A DNA stretch of 64,000 nt from DASSUW01 sp963844405. GTDB taxonomy: Bacteria; Actinomycetota; Thermoleophilia; Solirubrobacterales; Solirubrobacteraceae. A model generated the notes under the pieces. It saw only the letters and a program-made list of their open reading frames with translations. It had not been told where the DNA came from and did not search any database. This document shows, piece after piece, positions 8,017 to 16,810 of this stretch. The translations under genes were made by a program, and so were the position numbers. Every line of letters starts with the position of its first letter. Within the stretch, counting starts at the first letter, position 1. The DNA lies in NCBI GenBank assembly GCA_963844405.1, contig CAWJNZ010000002.1, positions 1-64,000 on the forward strand. The letters run 5' to 3'.

Positions 8017-9300
8017 TCAGTCCGTCATGGACGGTTGACGTGGATTCGGACTTCCGTGTCCGAATCCCGAGAGATCGTGTTCCGCCGTCGTCCAGCGGCG
8101 GGTCTCGCGCCGGGCGATCGCCATGTGATGCACCTCGTCGGGTCCGTCGGCGATCTGGAGGATGCGCGCGACGGCGTAGAGCTCGGCGAGCAGATGGTCC
8201 TGCGAGACGCCGGCACCGCCGTGCGCCTGGATCGCGCGATCGATCACCCACGTCGCGACCTCCGGCGCCGCGACCTTGATCGCCGACACCTCGATCCGCG
8301 CCCCGCGGTTGCCGACGGTGTCCATCAGCCACGCCGTCTTGAGCACCAGCAGGCGGACCTGCTCGATCCTGACCCGGGCCTCGGAGATCCAGCGCTGCAC
8401 GACCCCATGGTCGATGATCGGCCGGCCGAAAGTCGAGCGCGACGCGGTCCGCCGACACAGCATCTCGAGCGCGCGCTCGGCCATGCCGATCGCGCGCATC
8501 GCATGGTGGATGCGGCCGGGTCCGAGCCGTTCCTGCGCCAGCCGGAAGCCCTCCCCCTCGGCGCCGAGCATGTTTTCGACCGGCACGCGCACGTCGTCAT
8601 AGACGATCTCGGCGTGGCCGCCGTGCGGCCCGTCGTCGTAGCCGAACACGCTCGTCGACCGCACGATCCGGACGCCCGGGGCGTCCTTCGGTATGAGGAT
8701 CATGCTCTGGCGCCGGTGGCGCTCGGCGTCCGGGTCGGTGACGCCCATCACGATCAGCAGCTCGCAGCGCGGCGACATCGCGCCCGACGTCCACCACTTG
8801 CGGCCGTTGACGACGTAGTCGTCGCCGTCGCGCTCGAACCGCGTCGCGATGTTCGTCGCGTCCGACGACGCGACGTCCGGCTCGGTCATGGAGAACGCCG
8901 ACCGGATCCGCCCGTCCAGGAGCGGGTCCAGCCAGCGCGCCTTCTGCTCCTCGGTGGCGAAGAGCGAGAGCAGCTCCATGTTCCCCGTGTCGGGCGCCGC
9001 GCAGTTGAGCGCCTCGGGAGCGATCCACGGGCTGCGGCCCGTGATCTCCGCCAGCGGCGCGTACTGCAAGTTGGTGAGCCCGGCGCCGTGCTCGTGGACC
9101 GCGGGCAGGAACAGGTTCCACAACCCGCGGGCGCGGGCCTGCGCCTTGAGCTCCTCGATCACCGGCGGTGTGTCCCAAGGGCCGGCGGAAGCCTCGACCT
9201 CCTCGCGGAAGCGCGGCTCCGCCGGGTACACCCACTGGTCCATGAACGCGAGCAGGCGCTCGCGCAGCTCGAGCGTGGTCGCGTCGAACGCGAAGTCCAT
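8017..9300 (-). CDS. Acyl-CoA dehydrogenase
   Basis: 427 residues, somewhat longer than short-chain ACADs. Signatures are FSMTEPDVASSDATN (FAD loop), VNGRKWWTSGA, and the C-terminal IQAHGGAGVSQDHLLAELYA. The family includes medium- and long-chain or ACAD10/11-like dehydrogenases, which fits the phosphotransferase in the same island. It follows the enoyl-CoA hydratase with a gap of three bases, so the two consecutive beta-oxidation steps are co-transcribed from the operator-bearing promoter near 10152-10196. Confidence 0.91.
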   Translation of the reverse strand: MDFAFDATTLELRERLLAFMDQWVYPAEPRFREEVEASAGPWDTPPVIEELKAQARARGLWNLFLPAVHEHGAGLTNLQYAPLAEITGRSPWIAPEALNCAAPDTGNMELLSLFATEEQKARWLDPLLDGRIRSAFSMTEPDVASSDATNIATRFERDGDDYVVNGRKWWTSGAMSPRCELLIVMGVTDPDAERHRRQSMILIPKDAPGVRIVRSTSVFGYDDGPHGGHAEIVYDDVRVPVENMLGAEGEGFRLAQERLGPGRIHHAMRAIGMAERALEMLCRRTASRSTFGRPIIDHGVVQRWISEARVRIEQVRLLVLKTAWLMDTVGNRGARIEVSAIKVAAPEVATWVIDRAIQAHGGAGVSQDHLLAELYAVARILQIADGPDEVHHMAIARRETRRWTTAEHDLSGFGHGSPNPRQPSMTD

Positions 9301-9303
9301 GGT

Positions 9304-10125
9304 CTAGCTGTGCTTCCAGACGGGGTCGCGCTTCTCGAGGAAGGCCTGCACGCCCTCCTTGGCGTCCTGGGACTGGTGGGCGACGTTGCAGGTCATGCTC
9401 TCGAGCGCGATCAGCGTCTCCGTGTCGCCGTCGAGGCCGCGGTTGGCGGCGAGCTTCGTGATGCGCATCGTGAACGCGCTCTTGTCGATCATCGGCGCGA
9501 CGAAGTCGGCGACCGCCTGGTCGAGCTCCGCGGTCGGCGCCGACACGTTCGCCAGCCCCCAGTCCTCGCACTCCGTGCCCGACAGCAGCTTGCCGGTGAG
9601 CAGCAGCTCCTTGGTCTTGCGGAGCCCGATGTAGCGCGGCAGGCGGTAGATCGGCCCGGCGCCGCCGAACAGCGCGCGGCGGATGTGGAAGTCGCCGATC
9701 TTGGCGTCGTCGGCGACGACGGCGAAGTCGCACGAGATCATCAGCTCGAAGCCGCCGGCGACGGCGTAGCCCTCGACGACCGCGACGGTCGGCTTGGCGA
9801 GGTTGAAGGCGCGATCGAACGTGCGCGCGGAGACCTGGGCGATCCGCACCGAGTTGTTGGTCGTGCCGAGGAACTCGGCGTCGAGCATGTTCAGGTCGGC
9901 GCCCGCGCAGAACGTCCCGCCGCGGCCGCGGATGAGGACGACGCGCACGGCATCGTCGGCCTCGGCGCGGTCGAGCGCCTCGCCGAGCTGCGTGAGCAGG
10001 CCCCAGTTGACGCAGTTCATGACCTCGGGGCGGTTCAGCCAGATCGTGGCGACGCCGTCGGCGACCTCGTACTGCACGAACTCCTCCGTCGCTGTGGCTC
10101 CGTTCAGCTGCGCTTCCAGGGTCAT
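9304..10125 (-). CDS. Enoyl-CoA hydratase/isomerase family protein
   Basis: 273 residues of the crotonase fold. The oxyanion-hole segments are visible as FCAGADLNML and AVAGGFELMISCDFAV, with the downstream GGAGPIYRLPRYIG segment. It hydrates 2-enoyl-CoA to 3-hydroxyacyl-CoA in beta-oxidation. First gene of a minus-strand pair with the acyl-CoA dehydrogenase. The promoter is well formed: -35 TTGCGT, 16-base spacer, -10 TATCAT, with a perfect operator just downstream. Chain-length preference cannot be judged. Confidence 0.9.
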   Translation of the reverse strand: MTLEAQLNGATATEEFVQYEVADGVATIWLNRPEVMNCVNWGLLTQLGEALDRAEADDAVRVVLIRGRGGTFCAGADLNMLDAEFLGTTNNSVRIAQVSARTFDRAFNLAKPTVAVVEGYAVAGGFELMISCDFAVVADDAKIGDFHIRRALFGGAGPIYRLPRYIGLRKTKELLLTGKLLSGTECEDWGLANVSAPTAELDQAVADFVAPMIDKSAFTMRITKLAANRGLDGDTETLIALESMTCNVAHQSQDAKEGVQAFLEKRDPVWKHS

Positions 10126-10151
10126 TCCTTGCTCCGTTTCGCCGTCTATAC

Positions 10152-10164
10152 TGAATTGACTTCA
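10152..10164. promoter_or_regulatory. Putative TetR operator (perfect)
   Basis: TGAATTGACTTCA, a perfect consensus match, lies between the -10 box of the enoyl-CoA hydratase promoter and its start, where repressor binding would block initiation. Its partner site at 10230 is 78 bp away, in the same divergent region. Confidence 0.7.
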
Positions 10165-10168
10165 GCTA

Positions 10169-10196
10169 ATGATACACACGACCGGCAGGAACGCAA
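10169..10196 (-). promoter_or_regulatory. Promoter of the enoyl-CoA hydratase operon
   Basis: On the minus strand TTGCGT (10196-10191) and TATCAT (10174-10169) are separated by 16 bases, a good housekeeping-sigma promoter. The operator at 10152-10164 would cover the start site. Confidence 0.55.
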
Positions 10197-10229
10197 GCCC
10201 CTCGCATGTTGACTCACGATGTGCCATAC

Positions 10230-10242
10230 TGAAGTCAATTCA
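10230..10242. promoter_or_regulatory. Putative TetR operator (perfect) at the MBL gene start
   Basis: TGAAGTCAATTCA matches the consensus perfectly and its last A is the first base of the MBL start codon. A CATACT hexamer (10225-10230) directly upstream can serve as -10, so the operator covers the region from -10 to the start codon. Confidence 0.68.
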
Positions 10243-11261
10243 TGTCGACCGCCATCGCCATCCCGCTTCCCCTGGCGCACGTCGGGTCCGTGAACGCGTG
10301 GCTGCTGCCCGGCGACCCGGTCACGCTGATGGACACGGGCCCGCGCGAGGAGCGCGCGGAGGCGGCGCTCGAGGCCGGCCTGCGGCGCGAGGGGCTGCGG
10401 GTCGAGGACATCGAGCTCGTGCTCGCGACCCATCACCATCTCGACCACGTCGGCCTCACCGCCAGGATCCAGCGCCGCTCGGGCGCGCGTGTCGCCGTGC
10501 TCGACCGGGTGGCCGACTACGCGCGGCGCTACGCGCACGAGATCGAGCAGGACCGGTGGTTCGCCCGCGCCCTGATGGCGCATCACGGCGTCCCGGACCA
10601 GGTCGTGGACGACAGCGAGGACTTCTGGGACTTCATCCGCGCCACGACCGAGGAGTTCAGCGCGGATGTGCGCCTGGCGGACGGCGATCGCGTGCGCGCC
10701 GGCGGCCGCAGCCTGCGGGTCGTCGCGCGGCCCGGTCACAGCACGACCGACACACTGTTCGTCGACGACCGCGACCGGCTCGCCTTCGTCGGCGACCATC
10801 TGCTGGCCGCGATCTCCTCGAACACCGAGATCCGGGCGCCGGACCGGGCGCAGGACGGCCGCGCGCGCTCGCGCCTGCGCTATCTCGACGGCCTCGAGCG
10901 CACGCAGGCGATGCCGCTGACGCGGCTCCTCACCGGTCACGGCGCGCCCGTCACCGACCACGCACGACTCGTCGACGCGCGCCTGCGCGACCATCGCCGC
11001 CGCTGCGAGCGCATCCTCGCCGTCCTCGACGGCGGGCGGCGGACGGCGTTCGAGATCGCCGGCGGGCTGTGGCCGGAACGGACGGTGATGCAGCAGCCCC
11101 TGCTGGTCGTCTGGGAGGTCATCGGCAACCTCGAGCTCCTGTTGGCGGCCGGCGCGGTGGCCGAGCGCGTCGGCGACGCCGGCTCGGCGTTCGAGCTGAC
11201 GGCGACCGCTCCTCGCAGGCGCCGTCCGCGCCGCCGCCCCGACTGCGCGGGGCGCCGGTGA
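10242..11261 (+). CDS. MBL-fold metallo-hydrolase
   Basis: 339 residues. The metal-binding THHHLDHVG motif (HxHxDH type, near residue 65) and later metal ligands (RPGHSTTD, FVGDHLL) mark a metallo-beta-lactamase fold hydrolase. A C-terminal helical domain is present, as in the LACTB2/glyoxalase-II-like branch that acts on acyl thioesters or other esters. In this island an acyl-CoA thioesterase-type role is plausible but not proven. Its stop overlaps the next gene's GTG (GTGA), so it is coupled to the following SDR. Confidence 0.85.
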   Translation: MSTAIAIPLPLAHVGSVNAWLLPGDPVTLMDTGPREERAEAALEAGLRREGLRVEDIELVLATHHHLDHVGLTARIQRRSGARVAVLDRVADYARRYAHEIEQDRWFARALMAHHGVPDQVVDDSEDFWDFIRATTEEFSADVRLADGDRVRAGGRSLRVVARPGHSTTDTLFVDDRDRLAFVGDHLLAAISSNTEIRAPDRAQDGRARSRLRYLDGLERTQAMPLTRLLTGHGAPVTDHARLVDARLRDHRRRCERILAVLDGGRRTAFEIAGGLWPERTVMQQPLLVVWEVIGNLELLLAAGAVAERVGDAGSAFELTATAPRRRRPRRRPDCAGRR

Positions 11262-12040
11262 GGCTCGCCAACGGCCGCGGGCCGTTCGACCTGTCCGGGC
11301 GCGTGGCGCTGGTCACCGGCGGCACGCGCGGACTCGGCCTGGCCATCGCGCGAGCGTTCTCGGCGGCCGGCGCCGACGTCATGGTCGCCAGCCGCAAGGA
11401 GGAGGCCTGCCTCCGGGTCGCGGCCGAGCTGCGCGACGGCGGCGGGCAGGCGGCCGGCCACGCCTGCCACGTCGGCCGCTGGGACGAGGTCGAGCGGCTC
11501 GTCGAGGCGGCGTACCGGGAGTTCGGCCGCGTCGACGTCCTCGTCAACAACGCCGGCGTCTCGCCCCTCTACGCGACGCTCTCCGAGGTGACCGAGGAGC
11601 TCTTCGACAAGGTGATCGCGGTCAACCTCAAGGGCCCGTTCCGGCTGTGCGCGCTCGTCGGCGAGCGGATGGTCGCCGGCGACGGCGGCTCGATCATCAA
11701 CGTCTCGAGCACGGGCGCGGTCCGCCCGACCGGGGACATCGTCCCGTACTCGGCGGCGAAGGCCGGCCTCAACGCGCTCACGATCGGCTTCGCTCACGCG
11801 CTCGGCCCGAAGGTGCGCGTCAACGCGATCATGCCGGGCCCGTTCCTGACCACGATCTCGCAGGCCTGGGACATGGACGTGCTCGAGGAGCGCACGCGCA
11901 CGTTCCCGCTGCGCCGGGCGGGGGTCGCCGAGGAGATCGTCGGCGCGGCGCTGTATCTCGCGGGCGACGCCTCGAGCTTCACGACCGGCTCGGTGTTGAC
12001 GGTCGACGGCGGCGCTCAGTGGAGCATGCCCGGCGCGTGA
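11258..12040 (+). CDS. SDR-family oxidoreductase
   Basis: 260 residues starting at a GTG that overlaps the MBL stop. The Rossmann motif TGGTRGLGLAIA, NNAGVS, and the catalytic YSAAKAG are all intact, ending in VLTVDGG. The sequence type is near 3-oxoacyl-ACP/acetoacetyl-CoA reductases and gluconate-type SDRs. It would supply or consume 3-hydroxyacyl-CoA, the PHA monomer, which would link it to the storage genes downstream; that link is inference. It ends back-to-back with the convergent SDR, with no intergenic base. Confidence 0.87.
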   Translation: MRLANGRGPFDLSGRVALVTGGTRGLGLAIARAFSAAGADVMVASRKEEACLRVAAELRDGGGQAAGHACHVGRWDEVERLVEAAYREFGRVDVLVNNAGVSPLYATLSEVTEELFDKVIAVNLKGPFRLCALVGERMVAGDGGSIINVSSTGAVRPTGDIVPYSAAKAGLNALTIGFAHALGPKVRVNAIMPGPFLTTISQAWDMDVLEERTRTFPLRRAGVAEEIVGAALYLAGDASSFTTGSVLTVDGGAQWSMPGA

Positions 12041-12841
12041 TCAGACCGCGGTGACGAGGCCGCCGTTGGGCCCGAGCGTCGCGCCCACGAAGTACGCGGC
12101 GTCGTCAGAGGCGAGGAACGCCACCGTGGCCGCGATCTCCTCCGGCCGCGCAAGCCGGCCGGCCGGGGTCTGGGCGGCGACCACCCGGCGGCTCTCGTCC
12201 AGCGTCTCCTGGAGCCTCCCCGTGGCGACGTGCCCGGGAGCGACGGCGTTCACGCGGATGCCCTGGACGATCAGCTCCTTGGCGACCGCGCGCGTGAACC
12301 CGAGGATCCCGGCCTTCGCGGCCGAGTAGTGCGGATGGCCGGTGCACCCCTCGATCCCGCAGACCGACGCCATGTTCACGATCACGCCGGAGCGGCGGGG
12401 CGCCATCAGCCGCGCCGCCGCGCGGGTGCAGAAGAACGTCCCGTCCAGGTGCACGGCGAGCAGGCGGCGCCACTCGTCGTCGCCGAGCCGCGCCAATGCG
12501 TCGAGCGGCGTCTGCACGCCTCCCGCCAGCGCTTCCTGCCGCTGCGTCTCCAGCAACGGCAGCACGCGGCCAAGGTGCGCGGCGCCGACCGCGCCCGCGT
12601 TGTTGACCAGGATCCCGACCGGGCCGAGCTCGCGCTCGACGCGCGCGAGCGCCTCGTCGACGGCGGCGCTGTTGCTGACGTCGGCTTCGACGGCAAGCCC
12701 GGCGCCGATGGCCGCGATCGTCTCGCGGGCCGCCTCGAGCCGGACGTCGAGCGCGGCGACCAGCGCGCCGTCGGCCGCGAGGCGCCGGCAGATCGCCGCC
12801 CCGATGCCCGCGCCGCCACCCGTGACGACGGCGACCGTCAC
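12041..12841 (-). CDS. SDR-family oxidoreductase
   Basis: 266 residues from a GTG that overlaps the alcohol dehydrogenase stop (GTGA). Conserved motifs are VTGGGAGIGAAI, NNAGAVG, and the catalytic YSAAKAG followed by VNAVAPGHV. An insertion of about 20 residues after NNAG (around LLETQRQEALAGGVQTP) is unusual for the family. I preferred this start because the longer open frame upstream is antisense-like Arg-rich sequence. Second gene of a minus-strand pair with the Zn alcohol dehydrogenase. Confidence 0.86.
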   Translation of the reverse strand: MTVAVVTGGGAGIGAAICRRLAADGALVAALDVRLEAARETIAAIGAGLAVEADVSNSAAVDEALARVERELGPVGILVNNAGAVGAAHLGRVLPLLETQRQEALAGGVQTPLDALARLGDDEWRRLLAVHLDGTFFCTRAAARLMAPRRSGVIVNMASVCGIEGCTGHPHYSAAKAGILGFTRAVAKELIVQGIRVNAVAPGHVATGRLQETLDESRRVVAAQTPAGRLARPEEIAATVAFLASDDAAYFVGATLGPNGGLVTAV

Positions 12842-13875
12842 GCGGCCTCCGGCACCGCCACGACGCGGCCGTTGCAGCCGCCGGCGGCGAGCCGCTCGTA
12901 GGCGGCGGGAACGGTCGCGAGCGGCACGCGCTCGGTCTCGACCGCGATGGCGCCGGCACGCGCCAGTTCGATCACCTCGGCGAGCTCCTCGCGCGTGCCC
13001 CAGTTGGAGAAGATCACCGATGTCTCGAGCGGCACGGCGCCGGCGCGCATCGGGAACGTCCCGCCCGCCAGACCGAGCACCGAGACCTGCCCGCCGGGAG
13101 CGACGGCGCCGGCGGCGAGCGCCAGCGTGTCGTCGCTGCCGACGCAGTCGACGACCACGGCCGCGCCGCGGCCGCCCGCGGCGGCGCGCAGCTGTGCCGG
13201 AGTCAGTTCGGATGCCGGCAGCACCGCGTCGGCGCCGCTCCGCGCCGCGACCTCGAGCGCCTGCTCGCGGCGGTCGACGGCGACTGCGCGCGCCGGGCTC
13301 AGCGCCTTCACGAGCTGGACGGCGACGTGCCCGAGGCCGCCGACGCCGATCACGATCGCGGTCGTCCCCGGCCTCAGCAGAGGCAACACACGGCGGATCG
13401 CGTGGTACGGAGTGAGGCCGGCGTCGGCGAGCGGCGCCGCCGCCACCGGGTCGAGCCCGTCGAGCGGCACGGTGAGGCGTGGGGAGGGCACGACGATGTA
13501 CTCCGCGAGCCCACCGTCGAGGCCGAGTCCGGCGCCGCGCCCCGTCCCTCCCACCTCGCACAGGTGCTCGGCTCCGACGCTGCACGCAGGGCAGCGTCCG
13601 CAGCCCCACGGACCGTAGACGAGGACCGGCTCGCCGACCTCGATCCCCTCCGCGCCCGCGCCGAGCCCGGCGACGGTGCCCGCCACCTCGTGGCCGAGCG
13701 TGAACGGGAGCTCGTACGGCAGCGTGCCGGCGGGCCAGTGCATCAGGTGCAGGTCCGAGTGGCAGAGCCCGGCGCCGGCGACGCGCAGGAGCACCTGACC
13801 CGGACCGGGTTCAGGTTCCGGCACCGAGGCCAGCTCGGCAGGCTGCTCCCAGGCGGTGAGCCGAATCGCCCTCAT
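12838..13875 (-). CDS. Zn-dependent alcohol dehydrogenase
   Basis: 345 residues, an MDR-superfamily alcohol dehydrogenase. Catalytic zinc ligands lie in GLCHSDLHLMH and GHEVAGTV; the structural zinc lobe has four cysteines in CGRCPACSVGAEHLC; the NAD(P) Rossmann motif is GVGGLGHVAVQL. It interconverts an alcohol and an aldehyde or ketone. First gene of the minus-strand pair with the SDR and divergent from the PHA block, with an operator-like site 18 bases upstream of its start, placing it in the same regulon. Confidence 0.9.
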   Translation of the reverse strand: MRAIRLTAWEQPAELASVPEPEPGPGQVLLRVAGAGLCHSDLHLMHWPAGTLPYELPFTLGHEVAGTVAGLGAGAEGIEVGEPVLVYGPWGCGRCPACSVGAEHLCEVGGTGRGAGLGLDGGLAEYIVVPSPRLTVPLDGLDPVAAAPLADAGLTPYHAIRRVLPLLRPGTTAIVIGVGGLGHVAVQLVKALSPARAVAVDRREQALEVAARSGADAVLPASELTPAQLRAAAGGRGAAVVVDCVGSDDTLALAAGAVAPGGQVSVLGLAGGTFPMRAGAVPLETSVIFSNWGTREELAEVIELARAGAIAVETERVPLATVPAAYERLAAGGCNGRVVAVPEAA

Positions 13876-13892
13876 GAGACGACCCTAGCAGA

Positions 13893-13905
13893 TGAACTGA
13901 ACTCA
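13893..13905. promoter_or_regulatory. Putative TetR operator (PHA/alcohol dehydrogenase promoter)
   Basis: TGAACTGAACTCA has one mismatch to TGAAnTnAnTTCA. It sits in the 60-bp divergent region between the alcohol dehydrogenase (start 13875) and the PHA block (start 13936). A TATCGT hexamer (13920-13925) is a possible -10 for the PHA side. Confidence 0.6.
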
Positions 13906-13935
13906 TATCAAATCTCTGCTATCGTCCCGACCGCC

Positions 13936-14232
13936 ATGTCCCCCTGGTTGAAGCTCGTGCTCCGCGCGGAGCGGGCGATCGGAGCTCCGATCGAGACCGC
14001 CGTCCACAGCGACGCCTATTTCGACGTCGTCACCGAGGTCAGCCGCGGCACGCGGCGGCTGACCGGCGCGCTCGAGAGCGTCTCCAAACGCGGCCTGCAC
14101 CTGCTCAACCTGCCGGCGGGCACCGACATCCGGCGCCTCCGCGAGCAGCTCGCCCGCATGGATCGCCGGCTGTTGCAGATCTCGAAGGAGCTCGAGCAGC
14201 TCGAGCGGGCGCGGGACGCGGAGCGGGTCTGA
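13936..14232 (+). CDS. PhaE-like PHA synthase subunit (small)
   Basis: 98 residues, helical. The C-terminal part (LHLLNLPAGTDIRRLREQLARMDRRL followed by a Glu/Leu coiled coil) resembles the C-terminus of PhaE/PhaR subunits of two-subunit PHA synthases, where a LNLPT-x-D-x-x-x-L segment contacts PhaC. It is far shorter than a full PhaE (usually over 300 residues). PhaC follows two bases after the stop, as expected for a PhaEC pair. I started at the ATG at 13936, since the upstream open frame lies antisense to the alcohol dehydrogenase. A partner role is likely but rests on a short motif. Confidence 0.62.
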   Translation: MSPWLKLVLRAERAIGAPIETAVHSDAYFDVVTEVSRGTRRLTGALESVSKRGLHLLNLPAGTDIRRLREQLARMDRRLLQISKELEQLERARDAERV

Positions 14233-14234
14233 CC

Positions 14235-15326
14235 GTGCCGCTCCAGCTGAGCCCGGCCGACCTGCTCGAACGCGTGAACCGGGACGTCGAGCGGTCGTAT
14301 CTGCGCGCGCGCAACGGGGTCCGCTACGTGCGCGGGAGCAACCGGCCGAAGCTGGGGACGACGCCGAAGGACGTCGTCTGGCGGCGCGACAAGGCGCAGC
14401 TCTGGCGCTACCGGAGCGACGCGGTCCGGTTCAAACAGCCGCTGCTGATCGTCACCAGCCTGGTCAGCCGCAGCTACATCCTCGACCTCCTGCCCGGGAG
14501 CAGCGCGGTCGAGTTCCTGCGCGACCGCGGCTTCGACGTCTTCATGCTCGACTGGGGGATCCCCGACGAGCTCGACGCCGACAACAGCCTCGAGACGTAC
14601 GTCGACGAGTACCTCCCACGCGCCGTGGCGGAGATCCGGCACCAGACCGGCTGCGACGAGCTCACGATGGCCGGCTACTGCCTCGGCGGCGTGCTCGCCG
14701 TCCTCTACGCCAACGGCCACGACGACGCGGGCGTCCGCAACCTCGTGCTGATGGCGACGCCCTTCGACTTCGAGCAGATGGGCCCGATGGTCGCCGCCCT
14801 GCGCGAGGGCAGGCTCGACCCCGAGGACCTCATCGACGAGACCGGCAACGTGCCCGCCGACGTGCTCTACAGCGGCTTCTTCATGCTCGCGCCGACCACG
14901 ATCGTCGCCCAGCGCGCGACGCTGCTCGAGAACCTCTGGAACGACGAGTTCGTGCGCGGCTTCCAGGCGATGGCGCAGTGGACGCGCGACCAGGTGCCGT
15001 TCCCGGGCGCCGCGTTCCGCCAGGTCGTCGAGCTGTTCGTCCGCCGCAACGCGCTGATGGACGGGGCGCTGCGCGTGGGCGACCGGGACATCGACTTCGC
15101 GCGCACCGCGGCCAACGTGGTCAACGCGATGGCCGAGAAGGACACCGTCGTGCCGATGGCGGCGGCCGAGCCGGTCGAGGCGCTGGTCGGCCGGCCCGAC
15201 CGTCGCGAGCGGCTGCTGCTGCCCGGCGGGCACGTCACGTTCGGAACCGGCCGCTCGGCGCTACGCCACACGTTGCCGAGCCTCGCCGGCTGGATCGCCG
15301 CCCACAGTGACGAAGGGGGATGCTGA
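14235..15326 (+). CDS. phaC: Class III-type poly(3-hydroxyalkanoate) synthase PhaC
   Basis: 363 residues, the short PhaC form typical of class III/IV enzymes, which polymerise (R)-3-hydroxyacyl-CoA into storage polyester. The lipase-like box GYCLGG gives catalytic C149; D303 (EKDTVVP) and H333 (PGGHVTFG) complete the triad. VVFLLDWG-type strand DVFMLDWGIPDE is also conserved. GTG start two bases after the PhaE-like gene. Downstream come a GNAT, a small helical protein, a hydrolase and a ligase, and the phasin at 18404, forming a PHA cluster under the island's operator. Confidence 0.9.
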   Translation: MPLQLSPADLLERVNRDVERSYLRARNGVRYVRGSNRPKLGTTPKDVVWRRDKAQLWRYRSDAVRFKQPLLIVTSLVSRSYILDLLPGSSAVEFLRDRGFDVFMLDWGIPDELDADNSLETYVDEYLPRAVAEIRHQTGCDELTMAGYCLGGVLAVLYANGHDDAGVRNLVLMATPFDFEQMGPMVAALREGRLDPEDLIDETGNVPADVLYSGFFMLAPTTIVAQRATLLENLWNDEFVRGFQAMAQWTRDQVPFPGAAFRQVVELFVRRNALMDGALRVGDRDIDFARTAANVVNAMAEKDTVVPMAAAEPVEALVGRPDRRERLLLPGGHVTFGTGRSALRHTLPSLAGWIAAHSDEGGC

Positions 15327-15327
15327 T

Positions 15328-15849
15328 ATGGACATCAGGCCGTTGGAACCCGGCGACCGCGAAGCGCTCGAGCGCTTCATCGGCCGCGTTCCGGAGGGCG
15401 ATCGCACGTTTTTCAAGGAGGACGTCGAGGCCTCCGAGGTGATCGACGCGTGGACGCGGCCCGGGCCGGCGCGTGCCGTCGCGGTCGCGGCCGGCGAGGT
15501 CGTCGGCTACGTCGCCGTGGTGCCGCTGCACGGCTGGTCGGATCACGTCGGCGAGGTGCGGCTGATCGTCGATCCCGCGCATCGCGGCCGGGGCATCGGC
15601 CGCGAGCTCGCCCGGCGCGCCGTCCTCGAGGCGGCCGAGCTCGACCTGGGCAAGCTCGTCGTCGAGGTCGTCGCCGACCAGGCTCCCACGATCGCGATGT
15701 TCCGGGCGCTGGGGTTCGATCCCGAGGCGCTGCTGACCGACCACGTGCGCGACCGGTCGGGCGCGCTGCGCGATCTCATGATCCTCGCGCAGTCCGTCGA
15801 GGCGCAGTGGTCGGCGATGTCCGTCACCGGCATCTCGGACGAGCTGTGA
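15328..15849 (+). CDS. GNAT-family N-acetyltransferase
   Basis: 173 residues. The acetyl-CoA-binding motif A is visible as VDPAHRGRGIGRELARRA, preceded by a GYVAVVPL strand and followed by ...APTIAMFRALGF, the usual GNAT motif B. I chose the ATG at 15328, just after the phaC stop with an upstream AGGGGG-like Shine-Dalgarno, over a GTG at 15307 inside phaC. Substrate unknown. Placement between phaC and a helical phasin-like gene is unusual for a GNAT and hints at modification of a PHA-related protein or amine, which is speculation. Confidence 0.82.
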   Translation: MDIRPLEPGDREALERFIGRVPEGDRTFFKEDVEASEVIDAWTRPGPARAVAVAAGEVVGYVAVVPLHGWSDHVGEVRLIVDPAHRGRGIGRELARRAVLEAAELDLGKLVVEVVADQAPTIAMFRALGFDPEALLTDHVRDRSGALRDLMILAQSVEAQWSAMSVTGISDEL

Positions 15850-16037
15850 ACCCGCGCGTCGAGGAGGTTCTCGAGGCCGCCGTCGACGGCTACGAGGACA
15901 TGATCCGCCGGTCCTGTGACCTCCAGCGCGCGCTCGCACGCACGCTGGCGCTCGATCTGCTCAATACGACGGCCGACCTCACGCGGGACATCGCCGCGGT
16001 GCAGGTGTCGGCCGCCCGCTGGTTGCTGGACGCATGA
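15846..16037 (+). CDS. Small helical protein (phasin-like)
   Basis: 63 residues, predicted entirely alpha-helical and amphipathic (MNPRVEEVLEAAVDGY at the start, AARWLLDA at the end). The GTG start overlaps the GNAT stop (GTGA) and its own stop overlaps the next ATG (ATGA), so it is clearly a coupled gene. The size, helicity and position in a PHA operon resemble phasins or PHA granule regulators, but no family signature is recognisable. Treat as a hypothetical protein with a suggested granule role. Confidence 0.62.
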   Translation: MNPRVEEVLEAAVDGYEDMIRRSCDLQRALARTLALDLLNTTADLTRDIAAVQVSAARWLLDA

Positions 16038-16810
16038 GCCCGCTGCATTGGGAGAGCACCGGTACGGGCGACCCCGTGCTCATGATCATGGGACTGGGGC
16101 TGAGCGGCGGCGCCTGGTGGCGCACCGTCCCCGTGCTGTCCCGCTCGCTGCGGGTCATCACCTTCGACAATCGCGGAGTCGGGCGATCGCGGGCGCGCTT
16201 CCACAGCTACACCACCGAGGCGATGGCGGACGACGCCGTCTCCGTCCTCGACGCGGCCGGCGTCGAGCGCGCCCACGTGTACGGCTTCTCGCTCGGCGGC
16301 ATGGTCGCGCAGCAGCTTGCACTGCGCCACGAGGCGCGCGTGCGCTCGCTCGTGCTGGGCGCGACGCAACCGGGCGGGCCGCGCGCGGTGCGGCCGGACG
16401 ACGACGTGATCGCGTTCTTCCGCCGCCGGGCGACGATGTCGGCCGAGGATGCCGCCCGCGCCTCGGTGCCGTTCAACTACGGGCCGCGCTGCCGACGCGA
16501 GCACAAGGACCGCATCGCCGAGGACATCCGGCGCCGGCTTGCCCATCCCTTCCCCGAAGGCGCCTACCGGGCGCAGATGGTGGCCGCTTCGCTCCACAAC
16601 TGCTACCGGCGGTTGCAGCGCATCGAGGTCCCGACGCTGGTCGTGCACGGCCGCCGGGACCGCGTCGTGCCGGTCGGCAACGCCGAGATCCTGGCCGAGT
16701 GCATCCCCCGCGCGCAGCTGCGCATCCTGGACGACGCCGGTCACCTCTACTCGACCGAGCAGCCCGACGTCGACGTGGACATCGCCTGCTTCTTCCGGGA
16801 GTCGGGATGA
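16034..16810 (+). CDS. Alpha/beta-fold hydrolase
   Basis: 258 residues. It has the oxyanion-hole HG-type segment near LIMGLGLSGG, the FDNRGVGRSR strand, the nucleophile elbow GFSLGG (Ser), an Asp in GRRDRVVP and the His in DDAGHLY, a complete catalytic triad. The closest types are 3-oxoadipate enol-lactonase-like hydrolases and esterases; in a PHA operon an oligomer hydrolase or thioesterase is possible. ATGA overlap on both sides shows tight coupling with the small helical gene and the ligase. Confidence 0.85.
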   Translation: MSPLHWESTGTGDPVLMIMGLGLSGGAWWRTVPVLSRSLRVITFDNRGVGRSRARFHSYTTEAMADDAVSVLDAAGVERAHVYGFSLGGMVAQQLALRHEARVRSLVLGATQPGGPRAVRPDDDVIAFFRRRATMSAEDAARASVPFNYGPRCRREHKDRIAEDIRRRLAHPFPEGAYRAQMVAASLHNCYRRLQRIEVPTLVVHGRRDRVVPVGNAEILAECIPRAQLRILDDAGHLYSTEQPDVDVDIACFFRESG